64,000 nt of DNA from Gimesia fumaroli (GTDB lineage Bacteria; Planctomycetota; Planctomycetia; Planctomycetales; Planctomycetaceae). The DNA lies in contig NZ_CP037452.1 of the NCBI RefSeq assembly GCF_007754425.1, positions 6,179,164 to 6,243,163 of the forward strand, given 5' to 3'. The translations under genes and the position numbers were made by a program. Position 1 is the stretch's first letter, and the number at the start of each line of letters is the position of its first letter. This document shows, one piece after another, positions 29,150 through 38,276 of this stretch. The notes under the pieces were generated by a model, which had not been told where the DNA came from, did no database searches, and worked only from the letters and a program-made list of their open reading frames with translations.

Positions 29150-29863
29150 TTATGTTGAAGAGAGAGGGTGCTCTATGACAGTCTCTGTTTCGATGAGGCC
29201 GTCTTTCATATTAATTTGCCGTTTGGTCTGCTGGGCAATAGAGGGTTCGTGCGTCACCATAATTATTGTACGTCCTTCTGCATTTAAATTGTGAAGGATC
29301 TCCATAATTTCGGCTTCCGTGGCGGAATCCAGGTTCCCCGTGGGTTCGTCTGCCAGGATGATTTGCGGATCATTCACCAGTGCCCGTGCAATCGATACAC
29401 GTTGCTGCTGACCACCGGAAAGCTGGAACGGGCGATGATCCATGCGGTCTCCCAGACCTACCATGCGAGCCAGTTCCATACACCATTCGCGTTCTTCACG
29501 GCCGATGGCGGGATAGCCGGCTCGGTAGAGCAGAGGGACCTCAATATTTTCGAGTACCGTGTACTGGGCAATGAGATTGAATGACTGGAAAATAAACCCA
29601 ATCATGTCATTCCGCATTTCCGAAAGTTCGTCATCATTCAGAGTCGAAACATCGCGGCCGCCCAGAATATACTGACCACTGGTGGGACGGTCGAGTGCTC
29701 CCAGAAGGTTTAAGAGCGTACTCTTTCCGCTACCGGAAGATCCCATAATGGCGACAAAGTCACCCTCTGGAAAATCAGTTGAGACTCCCCGTAATGCTTT
29801 GACCACAACAGAACCCAGATCATAGAATTTGGTGAGGTCAACAACTTGCGCCGCCAACTTCAT
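29150..29863 (-). CDS. ABC transporter ATP-binding protein (MacB/LolD type)
   Basis: 237 residues with Walker A GSSGSGKST (~41-49), signature LSGGQQQRVSIARAL (~145), Walker B IILADEPTGNLDS and switch His VTHEP. The first ATG overlaps the adaptor's TGA stop (ATGA), implying translational coupling. The permease follows 42 bases later. Together they make a tripartite macrolide-type efflux or lipoprotein-handling pump. Confidence 0.94.
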   Translation of the reverse strand: MKLAAQVVDLTKFYDLGSVVVKALRGVSTDFPEGDFVAIMGSSGSGKSTLLNLLGALDRPTSGQYILGGRDVSTLNDDELSEMRNDMIGFIFQSFNLIAQYTVLENIEVPLLYRAGYPAIGREEREWCMELARMVGLGDRMDHRPFQLSGGQQQRVSIARALVNDPQIILADEPTGNLDSATEAEIMEILHNLNAEGRTIIMVTHEPSIAQQTKRQINMKDGLIETETVIEHPLSST

Positions 29864-31890
29864 GGTCGTTTTTCTCCCGCGGGACGGGAGCCTCCGGGAC
29901 CTCCTGAAGGGGGTTTAAGTTTGCTGAGCTCACCCGCATCCAGAAAACCATCTTTGTTGGCATCCAGTGTATCGAAACGTTCCTGCAGCCGCTCAGGGGC
30001 TTCATCTTTGGAGACCTTGCCATCTGAGTTCTTATCGATGCGTTTCAGGATATTAGCCGAACCACCGCCGCTGGCAGGCTTCGCTTTGGCTGCCGTTTGT
30101 CCCTTTGGTTTTCCACCTGCTTTTGCTGGAGTGGGTGATTTTGCGGGGCCCTGTTTTTCTGCCTGATTTTTCTTTTCGATTGCCAACTGTTCTTCCAGAT
30201 CAATCAATTCATCAGCAAAGTGAGTTCGAGGATTCAAAATCACCTCTTCACCCACTTTGACGCCGTCCAGAACCTCAATCATCGTATCACTGGCCTGGCC
30301 GATTTTGACTTCTCTTCTGACAGGCTCTCCCTCTTCCGCCAGCACGAACATATAACGTTGATCGCCAATTGTGATGACAGACTGCACCGGCACCTGAAGA
30401 ACATTATCTCGTTCTTCGATGCGGATTTCGATTTCGGCGGTCAAACCCGGTTTGAGTTTTGTGATATCCGCACCATTCGGGATAATTTTGATCGTTGCCT
30501 TGTACTCTTTGAGGTCAGGACGCATCCAGTTTGAAGAAATCGGCACGGACGAAACTTGATCGACTTCCCCCTGGTAAAGCTGTTCGGGGAAGGCATCAAC
30601 GCGAATATCAACGGGGAGTCCCTGTTGAATCATGCTGATTTTGGATTCATGAATGCGAGCATCCACCTTCATCTGGCTGAAGTCGGGCAATTGAATAATT
30701 GATTGACGCTCGCGGACTTCCGTTCCTTCTTCAATCACGTCTTCGCCACTACTGCGCCGGCTGCTGCCCTGGTTGGCATACACGACCTGACCATTTTGCG
30801 GTGCGATCAGTTTACAGGCAATAATCTGTTCCCGAATCCGTTCTAATTCACTTTTCTCGACTTCATAGGTCAACTGGCTGGCTTTGAGCCGGGCATCGAA
30901 TTGCGCTAAGGTCGCGATTCCTTTGCGCTCGACGCGTTCCAGATTCCGTTCCTTTTCTTTAACGTCTGCTTTGAGCTCAATCAGCTTACGATTCTGAACA
31001 TAGTTTTTTTCAACTTTGAGATCTTCTTTGGCAATCTCCAGATCAATTTCCGCTTTCACGACATTGATGCGATCTGCTTCGACGTCGTTCTGATTTTTAT
31101 AACCTTTTTTCGCGATACGTTTAGAAAACTCGAAATTTTCTTCCGCGCGCTGCAGATCTTCACGGGCTTTGGTAATTGCCCCTTCTTTGACATTCAGATC
31201 GCGCTGCGATTCCCCTTCTTGAAACTTCTGCAGATCAAGCCTGGCTAATTCCAATGCCAGTGTAGCCGCCGAGTTGTCGCTGTCGTTCTGTGTCTTTTGG
31301 ATGGCGACATTTTCTTCAGCTTGTTTCTGTTCGGCTTCCGCCTGGGTGACCTGAATCTGCTGCTGCTTTTCTTTATCGACCAACAGGGAGGAATCCAGCT
31401 CACAAACCAGATCGCCGGCTTTGACCATGGTTCCCTCAGGCACGATGCTGATGATCGTTGTGTAACCTTTAACCTTGCTGGTGAGTGTGACATTATTCAA
31501 GCTGTCAAGCTGACCACGCTCCGTCACGGTAACGCGAAACGGTCCTCGTGAAGCAAGATCGGTAATGTAAGTCGTATTTTTTTTCGGTCCCGATGTTATT
31601 GCAGAGAGCAGGGTCGTACGCAATGAAGGTACGGTCAGAACTGCAATCACAGCTACAGCACTTGCCAACAACAGCAATCTTGTTTTACTGGGCAATTTGC
31701 GTTTCTTCTTCGCTGTCTGCGGAGAGTGCGTTGAGTTCTGCTGCTGGTCGGAAGACAACGGGTCTGATGACTTCTTCTGCAGTGACTCCGGTTTCGGTTG
31801 TTTCTGGGGTGGGTTGGCGGTGCTCATTGGTAGGCCTGATTCTTCCCGCGCGGTGTTGATAGAAATCGTCTTTCCAAATTCCATTTTCAT
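29860..31890 (-). CDS. HlyD/MacA-like efflux adaptor with two C-terminal EF-hands
   Basis: Up to 676 residues. GGAG lies 4-5 bases before ATG 31890; ATG 31827 is an alternative. One N-terminal membrane helix (LLLLASAVAVIAVLTV), then split lipoyl halves around a very long coiled coil (~170-340), a beta-barrel, and a membrane-proximal domain. After a Lys/Pro/Ala linker, the C-terminus carries two canonical 12-residue calcium loops, DKNSDGKVSKDE and DANKDGFLDAGE, not usual for this family. It joins the TolC-like protein to the ABC permease. Its 5' end overlaps the TolC-like gene by about 140-206 bases. Confidence 0.9.
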   Translation of the reverse strand: MKMEFGKTISINTAREESGLPMSTANPPQKQPKPESLQKKSSDPLSSDQQQNSTHSPQTAKKKRKLPSKTRLLLLASAVAVIAVLTVPSLRTTLLSAITSGPKKNTTYITDLASRGPFRVTVTERGQLDSLNNVTLTSKVKGYTTIISIVPEGTMVKAGDLVCELDSSLLVDKEKQQQIQVTQAEAEQKQAEENVAIQKTQNDSDNSAATLALELARLDLQKFQEGESQRDLNVKEGAITKAREDLQRAEENFEFSKRIAKKGYKNQNDVEADRINVVKAEIDLEIAKEDLKVEKNYVQNRKLIELKADVKEKERNLERVERKGIATLAQFDARLKASQLTYEVEKSELERIREQIIACKLIAPQNGQVVYANQGSSRRSSGEDVIEEGTEVRERQSIIQLPDFSQMKVDARIHESKISMIQQGLPVDIRVDAFPEQLYQGEVDQVSSVPISSNWMRPDLKEYKATIKIIPNGADITKLKPGLTAEIEIRIEERDNVLQVPVQSVITIGDQRYMFVLAEEGEPVRREVKIGQASDTMIEVLDGVKVGEEVILNPRTHFADELIDLEEQLAIEKKNQAEKQGPAKSPTPAKAGGKPKGQTAAKAKPASGGGSANILKRIDKNSDGKVSKDEAPERLQERFDTLDANKDGFLDAGELSKLKPPSGGPGGSRPAGEKRP

Positions 31891-34462
31891 CTATCTCCAT
31901 AATACCCATATCCAGATAGATGTTAAGTCGGTTTTGCTCATAATTTACCCAGTTGCTGATTAAACTGTTTTGTGCGTCTAATACCGCATTTAACGCATTT
32001 AACAGATTTAACCCTTGATTTCGTCCTGCCTGGGAAGGATCTGAGGTCGCCTCAACGGCATTGTCATACTGTAAAGCAGCTAAACGAATCTGAACCCGAG
32101 ATGTCTCAAAGTTCTGCCTTAAGACCGACAGTTGACGCCAGCTTTGACGAACTTCGAACTTCACAGAATCTTCTGCCGCCATAAAGTCACGCCGTTCTCG
32201 CTGGTAATCGATCTGAGACTCTCGATACGCGTTTCGCTCCTGTACTAATGCTAAAGGGGCTGTAAACTCCACTCCCGCACGGAAACCAGCCTGACTACCG
32301 CGAAAGTCCAGCGGCTTGTTTCTGCCCAGAGGCGTACTTATATCCCCGTCGACTACCACATTTAACACCGCTTCCAGAGAATTAGACCGCACTTCCATCA
32401 ATCTTCGTGCATCCATTACGATTCCGCGCTGGTTCATCAGGTCCAGGCGATTATCCAATCCAATCCGAACCACTTCGCCAATATCCATCCTAAATGGTTC
32501 CAGAGTAATAAGTTCCACGCGAAGGCCAATCTCGATCACCTGCATTCCCTGAGAGGTTCTCAACATATCTTCGCGCAAATTGGCCATCTCTAAAATAATT
32601 CGCTTTTTTTGCTCATTGGTCAGTTTGTCCTCACTCAAGAAGCTCTGTAGACCGGCCAGACGACTTTCAATGTTCTGCATTTCTTTGCGAATACTTGAGT
32701 ACAACCGTATATCATTTTTTGTACTTTCGCGAACCCGCTCCCGATCTTCTTCGGACTGGAAACGACGCTGGCGTAAAGCCAGCAATTCTTCAGTAACCCC
32801 TTCATCAGAATCCCCCAGCAGCAATTCCACGTTTTTGATGTCCTGCTCTAAGGTTGACAAGGCATCGACACGGAGTTTCGCCAGGAGTTGCTGCAGCCCT
32901 GCGACGACCTCTTTTAACTCCGCCGTCGTTGGTGGGACCAGATTCGGGTCATCCCAATTCTCGACATAGACTTTCGCCCAGACTTCGACATAGTCATAAA
33001 TTTCCTGTTCGATTTGAGGGAGCAGGGGGTCGATCAGTTCAAATGGCTTCAACAAAGAGTCATCAATGGTCATCGGCATATTGGGTGGGAGTCCCAGAAA
33101 GATTTTGAACGAACCCAATGAATCCTGATACTGCCGCTCAAACGTTCTCAAACGGTTTATCGATTGTGCGAGTCGTGTTTCCAACTGTGCCACATCCAAA
33201 GTCACGACCTCGGTACGAATCCGAGACACGAGTTCATTCGCGGTTACCTGGAAGGAATCAGCGTCACTCAAAGCCAGCAGAAGTTTTTCCTGTTCTGACG
33301 TCATCTCGCCTTTCCAGGAAAGCATCCGAGATTCGTCATCGAATTCGAGCTTATCGACCAGTGCCGGCGGAATGATCCAGTTGGGAGGAAGCTCATCGAG
33401 TTTTTCTGATTGGACTTTGGGTTTCTGAGAAGAGAGGGCACGCAGAATTTCCACCTGCCGCTCAAGTCGCTGAATGTTTCCTCGTTCGTTTTCGATGACC
33501 TGTATCTGCTGTAGCAACTGTAAAAAGCCATTCCCTCCAGCGACATTATCTGTAAAGAATTCTTTTCGGAAGCGCGCCAGTGTTCGTGTCTGATACAGCA
33601 CGTTCCGTTCGTCTTGTGTCAGATTATTCAACACGACTTTTCGACCTGCACCGAGGAGCAGGGGTTGTACCAGCGAATAAGACAGCAAGCTGACCGAGTT
33701 GGTTTGGTTCGAACCGGAAAAGAGCCAAAGCGTATTGTTGGCCAGTTCGACGGCCCATTGCGCACCACTGGGGAGCACCTGATTGACGCCGATGCGGCTG
33801 GCCAGATCCAGCTCCTGTGTACCATTTGCTAAACGACGACGATTGAGTTCCGCCTGAGGATTTTGTCCGCCGACACCCAGATAACGGACATCAAACTGGA
33901 ATCGACCGAAGGTTAAATCCAAGGCTGCCAGAAACAGATTTTCAATTTGAAACTGGTATTCCCGACTGTTGATATTGGCAATATCGATGGTTTCGGCAAG
34001 TGTTAAATTATCGAGTGAGGGTAATTCGACTCCTTCCAATGCATCACCAGAGGCGGCGATTTCCGCACTGAGTTCCGGACTGATGCCATATTGCACAAGC
34101 CAGTCGGGATTTTCAATACTAAGTGCGCGGCCGAATTTGTGCCAGCTTTTATAACCTTTTTTGCATTGCAACCAGTGCATGTAAACATTCGCAGCTGGGT
34201 CATCCGGAGGTAGAGGTTCGTGGTTAGGATCGTAGGGATCATAAAACCGACTGCGCGGATCGGGTTCCACATCGAAACGAGGAACGTGCCAGGCAGGATC
34301 GTTCGCGTTCTCGGCAAGAATTTCATACGTATCCTGATTCGCCTGATCGAACCAGAATGTCGGAGAGCAACCAGAGTGAACCGCGGTCATCGAAAAAATC
34401 AATGCGACCGTGAAATATGGTTTGAGATTGCCACAAAATGGAATCAGTCTTGTGCGCCTCAT
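31685..34462 (-). CDS. TolC-family outer membrane efflux lipoprotein, extra long
   Basis: 925 residues, about twice a normal TolC-type protein. Lipoprotein signal with lipobox VHSGC (~30). An outer-membrane-factor core is recognisable from FRAGVEFTAPLALVQERNAYRESQIDYQRERRDF and the C-terminal NLLNALNAVLDAQNSLISNWVNYEQNRLNIYLDMGIMEI. A long heptad-rich insertion (~310-640) probably lengthens the periplasmic helices. The last ~65 residues, after the OMF core, overlap the start of the adaptor gene. It forms the exit duct of the pump. Confidence 0.88.
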   Translation of the reverse strand: MRRTRLIPFCGNLKPYFTVALIFSMTAVHSGCSPTFWFDQANQDTYEILAENANDPAWHVPRFDVEPDPRSRFYDPYDPNHEPLPPDDPAANVYMHWLQCKKGYKSWHKFGRALSIENPDWLVQYGISPELSAEIAASGDALEGVELPSLDNLTLAETIDIANINSREYQFQIENLFLAALDLTFGRFQFDVRYLGVGGQNPQAELNRRRLANGTQELDLASRIGVNQVLPSGAQWAVELANNTLWLFSGSNQTNSVSLLSYSLVQPLLLGAGRKVVLNNLTQDERNVLYQTRTLARFRKEFFTDNVAGGNGFLQLLQQIQVIENERGNIQRLERQVEILRALSSQKPKVQSEKLDELPPNWIIPPALVDKLEFDDESRMLSWKGEMTSEQEKLLLALSDADSFQVTANELVSRIRTEVVTLDVAQLETRLAQSINRLRTFERQYQDSLGSFKIFLGLPPNMPMTIDDSLLKPFELIDPLLPQIEQEIYDYVEVWAKVYVENWDDPNLVPPTTAELKEVVAGLQQLLAKLRVDALSTLEQDIKNVELLLGDSDEGVTEELLALRQRRFQSEEDRERVRESTKNDIRLYSSIRKEMQNIESRLAGLQSFLSEDKLTNEQKKRIILEMANLREDMLRTSQGMQVIEIGLRVELITLEPFRMDIGEVVRIGLDNRLDLMNQRGIVMDARRLMEVRSNSLEAVLNVVVDGDISTPLGRNKPLDFRGSQAGFRAGVEFTAPLALVQERNAYRESQIDYQRERRDFMAAEDSVKFEVRQSWRQLSVLRQNFETSRVQIRLAALQYDNAVEATSDPSQAGRNQGLNLLNALNAVLDAQNSLISNWVNYEQNRLNIYLDMGIMEIDENGIWKDDFYQHRAGRIRPTNEHRQPTPETTETGVTAEEVIRPVVFRPAAELNALSADSEEETQIAQ

Positions 34463-34527
34463 AGAGGGAAATCCGTTACAGAAATTTAAAAATGCCTGGA
34501 GTGGTAAAAAGATAAGAAACGATTTCG

Positions 34528-35100
34528 TTAAGCTGCTGGTGCACCCTGATAGGGATATGGACTGGAAACATCCTGAAATGTTTTAACTGTTTCACGCTGG
34601 GAACGTTGAATCGAAGCCGATTTCAATAACGCCTGCAGAATGCTGGTCAGTTGACGTCTTTGATCGGGGTTCAATGGTCCTAACAGCCGATGCGACACCA
34701 ACCCGTGATAGGCCTTGACCTGTTCCAGAATGCGGGCACCTTGTTCGGTTACCTGCAAAACGCGTTTGCGTCGATCTTGTTGTGACTGCCTGCGAATGAC
34801 TAACTGATCGCCCTCCATCCGTTCGATCAATGTGCAAATATTTGATTCGGACTGTCCCAGTCTTCGTGCTAACTCTGATTGAGAACAACCGGTCTCACAA
34901 ATGTCATCAATCACTTTCAAAGCAGAGTAGCGCACTTCATTGATTTCCAGATTCGCAAAACTGTTATTCAATGCCGCCCTGACCAGATGCGCGGTGCGGA
35001 TTAATAAATCAATCTGTTCCACACATTCATGGTGATGCAATGACTTCCAGTCTGTCGAACCAGATGGAGCTTCTGAATTGGATTTGCTGTCCTGTTCCAT
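34528..35100 (-). CDS. MarR family transcriptional regulator
   Basis: 190 residues from ATG 35100, nine bases after GAGG; the frame extends back to a TTG at 35115. Winged-helix core: SQSELARRLGQSESNICTLIERMEGDQLVIRRQSQQDRRKRVLQVTEQG, where the DRR wing motif is typical of MarR. It heads the efflux operon (66 bases before the TolC-like gene) and probably represses it, with ligand-induced release. A perfect inverted repeat lies 74 bases upstream of its start. Confidence 0.9.
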   Translation of the reverse strand: MEQDSKSNSEAPSGSTDWKSLHHHECVEQIDLLIRTAHLVRAALNNSFANLEINEVRYSALKVIDDICETGCSQSELARRLGQSESNICTLIERMEGDQLVIRRQSQQDRRKRVLQVTEQGARILEQVKAYHGLVSHRLLGPLNPDQRRQLTSILQALLKSASIQRSQRETVKTFQDVSSPYPYQGAPAA

Positions 35101-35173
35101 ACGCTTCAGCCTCAAACTTGTATAATTCGTTCAAATAATGACACCACGCCTCTTCGAGCACAGAGGTTGCCCT

Positions 35174-35203
35174 TACTAATATTTCGGACGTGAAGTATTA
35201 GTA
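35174..35203. promoter_or_regulatory. Inverted repeat, candidate MarR operator
   Basis: TACTAATA (35174-35181) and TATTAGTA (35196-35203) are perfect complements 14 bases apart, in the divergent region between the marR-type gene and a sulfatase gene. Position and symmetry fit an autoregulatory operator; MarR sites are often shorter-spaced, so the call is tentative. Confidence 0.45.
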
Positions 35204-35348
35204 TCTGAAGGAGTTATCGGCATAACCGGAAAAGTTTTACATAAGCAAAATCTTATTTTTAGGTTGCACTTCAGCGAGAAAGCGTGAACAATCAGAGGGA
35301 CAATCCCTTATCCTTCAAACCCAAAACCCATTCGTGAGAAAGCTTTAC

Positions 35349-36779
35349 ATGAAACGGACCGCACTCATTCGTCGTAAAACACAGCACACCCTATTGGCAT
35401 TATTCCCCCTATTCACCCTGTGCCTCACACTCACCGAAGTCCGTGCAGAATCTAAACCGAATGTGATTGTGATCTACGCCGACGATCTGGGATATGGGGA
35501 CCTGGCCTGTTTTGGGCATCCCACAATTAAAACGCCTCACCTGGATCAGATGGCGGAGGAGGGGATGAAATTGACTCAATTCTATTCAGCAGCCCCGGTC
35601 TGTACTCCCAGCCGAGCCGCTTTGCTCACAGGCCGCTATCCGATTCGTTCCGGAATGTGCAGCGACAAACGCCGGGTGCTGTTTCCCAATTCCGGCGGCG
35701 GCATTCCTGCCAGTGAGGTCACTCTGGCGGAAGCGCTCAAGGACGCCGGCTACAAAACGGCCTGTGTCGGAAAGTGGCATCTGGGCCACCTCCCTCAATT
35801 TCTGCCTACCAGTAATGGTTTTGATTCCTATTATGGAATTCCTTATTCCAATGACATGGATCGTGTGGCAGAAAAAAAACTGGGGCGCAGCATCTTTCTG
35901 GAACCCAAAGTCAAATACTGGGATGTCCCCTTAATGCGCGATACCGAAGTCATCGAACGCCCGGCAGACCAGACCACGATTACGAAACGCTATACTGAAG
36001 CAGCCGTCAAATTCATTAAACAGAATCAAAAACAACCCTTCTATCTCTATCTGGCGCACAGCATGCCACACGTTCCGCTCTTTCGTTCGAAAGAGTTTGT
36101 GGATAAAAGTCTGCGTGGCCTGTACGGCGATGTGATTGAAGAGATTGACTGGAGTGTCGGACAAATACTGCAGGAACTGAAAACACAGGGGTTGGATCAA
36201 AATACGATCGTCTGGTTCTCCAGCGACAATGGCCCTTGGCTGATTTTCAACCAGCAGGGAGGCTCTGCCGGGCTATTGCGTGACGGAAAAGGCAGTACCT
36301 GGGAAGGTGGAATGCGTGAACCAACACTGGCCTGGTGGCCTGGTCATATTCCCGCGGGTACCGTATCTCAGGAACTGGGCAGTACAATGGATATCTTTAC
36401 CACTTCTATCAAACTTGCCGGCGGCAAAGTTCCCGCAGATCGTGTGATTGATGGCGTAGATCTCACCCCCGTTTTAATGGATAGCGGCAAAGGTCCTCGA
36501 GAGGAAATGGTCTATTATCGAGGGACAAAACTGATGGCACTCCGCAAAGGCCCCTGGAAAGCACATTTCATTACGAAGCCCGCTTATGGAAGAGAACCTT
36601 TTCAAGAACATGATCCTCCAGTGCTGTATCACCTTGAGCATGATCCATCGGAAAAATATGACATTGCCAAAGATCATCCCGATGTGATCAAGGAATTAAA
36701 GGCAGCCGCGGAAAAGCATCAAAAAACGGTCAAACCGGTGCCTTCCCAGCTGGAAATTCCGCTCAAGAAATCATCATAA
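35349..36779 (+). CDS. Secreted arylsulfatase (CTPSR type)
   Basis: 476 residues from ATG 35349 (a GTG at 35334 is in frame). Signal peptide with LLALFPLFTLCLTLTEVRA; NVIVIYADDLGYGDLACFGHPTIKTP, CTPSRAALLTGRYP (~88) as formylglycine site, GKWHLGH, and SSDNGPW. This is the classical arylsulfatase A-like subgroup. It ends at a terminator and is transcribed away from the marR-efflux operon. Confidence 0.92.
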   Translation: MKRTALIRRKTQHTLLALFPLFTLCLTLTEVRAESKPNVIVIYADDLGYGDLACFGHPTIKTPHLDQMAEEGMKLTQFYSAAPVCTPSRAALLTGRYPIRSGMCSDKRRVLFPNSGGGIPASEVTLAEALKDAGYKTACVGKWHLGHLPQFLPTSNGFDSYYGIPYSNDMDRVAEKKLGRSIFLEPKVKYWDVPLMRDTEVIERPADQTTITKRYTEAAVKFIKQNQKQPFYLYLAHSMPHVPLFRSKEFVDKSLRGLYGDVIEEIDWSVGQILQELKTQGLDQNTIVWFSSDNGPWLIFNQQGGSAGLLRDGKGSTWEGGMREPTLAWWPGHIPAGTVSQELGSTMDIFTTSIKLAGGKVPADRVIDGVDLTPVLMDSGKGPREEMVYYRGTKLMALRKGPWKAHFITKPAYGREPFQEHDPPVLYHLEHDPSEKYDIAKDHPDVIKELKAAAEKHQKTVKPVPSQLEIPLKKSS

Positions 36780-36790
36780 ATCACTATACA

Positions 36791-36832
36791 AGACGGCTCA
36801 CCAGTAACAGATATAGCGTGGGCCGTCTTTTT
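36791..36832 (+). terminator. Terminator after the 35349 sulfatase
   Basis: AGACGGCTCAC (36791-36801) pairs with GTGGGCCGTCT (36818-36828) with one G-T pair, followed by T-rich sequence. It overlaps the 3' end of the convergent hypothetical gene. Confidence 0.75.
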
Positions 36833-37307
36833 CCTCTCCAATTCGAAAGTGGACAGAAGAGATGGATTTGTGGTGATCCAAGTCTGAAAAAAAGTGGTTC
36901 CATGCTTCGCAGAAGCGAGGCAATTGTTTTTCATCAAATTCCGGCTGCGGCTCGGGCAGACGCTCGTAGGCATCATGGGCCAATGCCAGAGCCACCAGCA
37001 ACATGTGCTCGTCATATTCGGGCTGTGACAAGAGAAGTTCCAGCGACTCTGCCGCCTGTTTACAAGGAAGAAACTCCGTTTCGCGCAGACACTGCGTTGC
37101 CATTCGTTCTACAAATTTCAATAGATTATTCACGCCCCGCTGATTGAGCAGAAAATCAGCTCTGGATTCTGATTGCAGGGCAAATTGAATTTGCTCGTAG
37201 AGTACTTCGTCTGTCTCATTAGGAATCGACATTCTTCCATATCCGTCTGGTGCAACAGACTCAATGGTTTTGATCGCGTTGGCAATTACTTTGTTTCTGG
37301 TATTCAT
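36798..37307 (-). CDS. Hypothetical protein, 169 residues
   Basis: Not recognised. A soluble, mostly helical, acidic protein without signal or membrane segments. Notable segments are NQRGVNNLLKFVERMATQCLRE and YDEHMLLVALALAHDAYERLP. The C-terminal residues overlap the sulfatase terminator. No strong ribosome site precedes the ATG. The protein-like composition and clean length support a real gene. Confidence 0.6.
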   Translation of the reverse strand: MNTRNKVIANAIKTIESVAPDGYGRMSIPNETDEVLYEQIQFALQSESRADFLLNQRGVNNLLKFVERMATQCLRETEFLPCKQAAESLELLLSQPEYDEHMLLVALALAHDAYERLPEPQPEFDEKQLPRFCEAWNHFFSDLDHHKSISSVHFRIGEEKDGPRYICYW

Positions 37308-37412
37308 AATCGGCGGCTAGACTCATTCAAGAATGGAAACAGTTTCTACAAGTACCGCCATTATACCCCCCGTTTCTTTTTCAACAAAGAGAACAAACAC
37401 AGTCTCTTTCGT

Positions 37413-37456
37413 CCAATAAAATAAGGAGCTGACAGAGTTCAACTCCATCAGCTCCT
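37413..37456 (-). terminator. Terminator of the small lipoprotein gene
   Basis: AGGAGCTGA (37424-37432) pairs with TCAGCTCCT (37448-37456), with an inner GAGT/ACTC stem; A-rich sequence on the left gives the minus-strand T-run. Confidence 0.72.
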
Positions 37457-37487
37457 GAATCTATTAATCGTTTTGGAAAGCGTCTTC

Positions 37488-37892
37488 CTATTTCAGGAAG
37501 AAGTCATCTGGTCCCTTATGTGTGTAATAGGGATATTGCACCATGCCCAGGGGCTGATTCTGCTGAGGATAGACTGCCGCAGGAGGGATGTATTTGTATG
37601 TCTGGTAATGTTTGGGACGTTGCTTGTGAGTATAGACGTTTTTATGGCCATTATTCCAGCCGGGCGGACAGTAGGCACCACCATGTCGGTTGTGGCCCAT
37701 TTGCTGAATCGGAGCCTGTTGACCAGCATACTGCTTATGCATGAGCTGCTGGTATTTCACCATTTCAGCCTGCTGCTGCATCATGAATTCCCCGTCGCTC
37801 GATTGACCTCGAATGACCTGGCTATTCGAACATCCCACGCATAATGGTAGAATCAAACAAGCGGCCATTTTACATAACAACTGAGGCTTCAT
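37488..37892 (-). CDS. Small Gln/His/Tyr-rich lipoprotein
   Basis: 134 residues from ATG 37892, which follows GGAAGGGAA; the frame extends upstream to 37934 without a ribosome site. Lipoprotein signal KMAACLILPLCVGC. The mature part is low in complexity: MMQQQAEMVKYQQLMHKQY, then HNRHGGAYCPPGW and a Pro/Tyr/Gln-rich end. No known domain; probably a surface or envelope lipoprotein. Confidence 0.65.
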   Translation of the reverse strand: MKPQLLCKMAACLILPLCVGCSNSQVIRGQSSDGEFMMQQQAEMVKYQQLMHKQYAGQQAPIQQMGHNRHGGAYCPPGWNNGHKNVYTHKQRPKHYQTYKYIPPAAVYPQQNQPLGMVQYPYYTHKGPDDFFLK

Positions 37893-38261
37893 TGGCTTCC
37901 CTTCCCCCTGAATTTCTGCGTATGAACAAATCATTGATTCTGCTCACAACGTCGAGAACTGATGCAATTAACGCTGACATGGGATTTGAGAGATCCAACC
38001 ATATTCAGCAGATGACTTATTTCTTTTATCGGTCAGTTGGTCGCAAACAATAGTTAAAATCCCCAAGAAATGGAAAACCGGTGTAATATTCAAAACTGAT
38101 CGACCTTGCAGAATCGTTAAAACCGGGATAGATTATCATGGTTTCCCACTCTATGATTCGATTTATGTAAATTAGTTAAAGTGGGTTATTTAAAAGTTTG
38201 AGTTTTTTAGGCAAGACACCGTCAGTGACGAAGTGCTCATTTTGATTTGATCTTTGCCAAC
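37893..38261. other. Intergenic region, no gene seen
   Basis: About 370 AT-rich bases between the lipoprotein and the isomerase-like gene, transcribed away from each other. Promoters must lie here, but no consensus pair was convincing and no ORF with a ribosome site was found. Confidence 0.4.
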
Positions 38262-38268
38262 AAGGGAG
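38262..38268 (+). promoter_or_regulatory. Ribosome binding site that fixes a GTG start
   Basis: AAGGGAG lies eight bases before GTG 38277, favouring that codon over the in-frame TTG 38247 and the GTG 38268. Confidence 0.65.
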
Positions 38269-38276
38269 TGTTCGGC

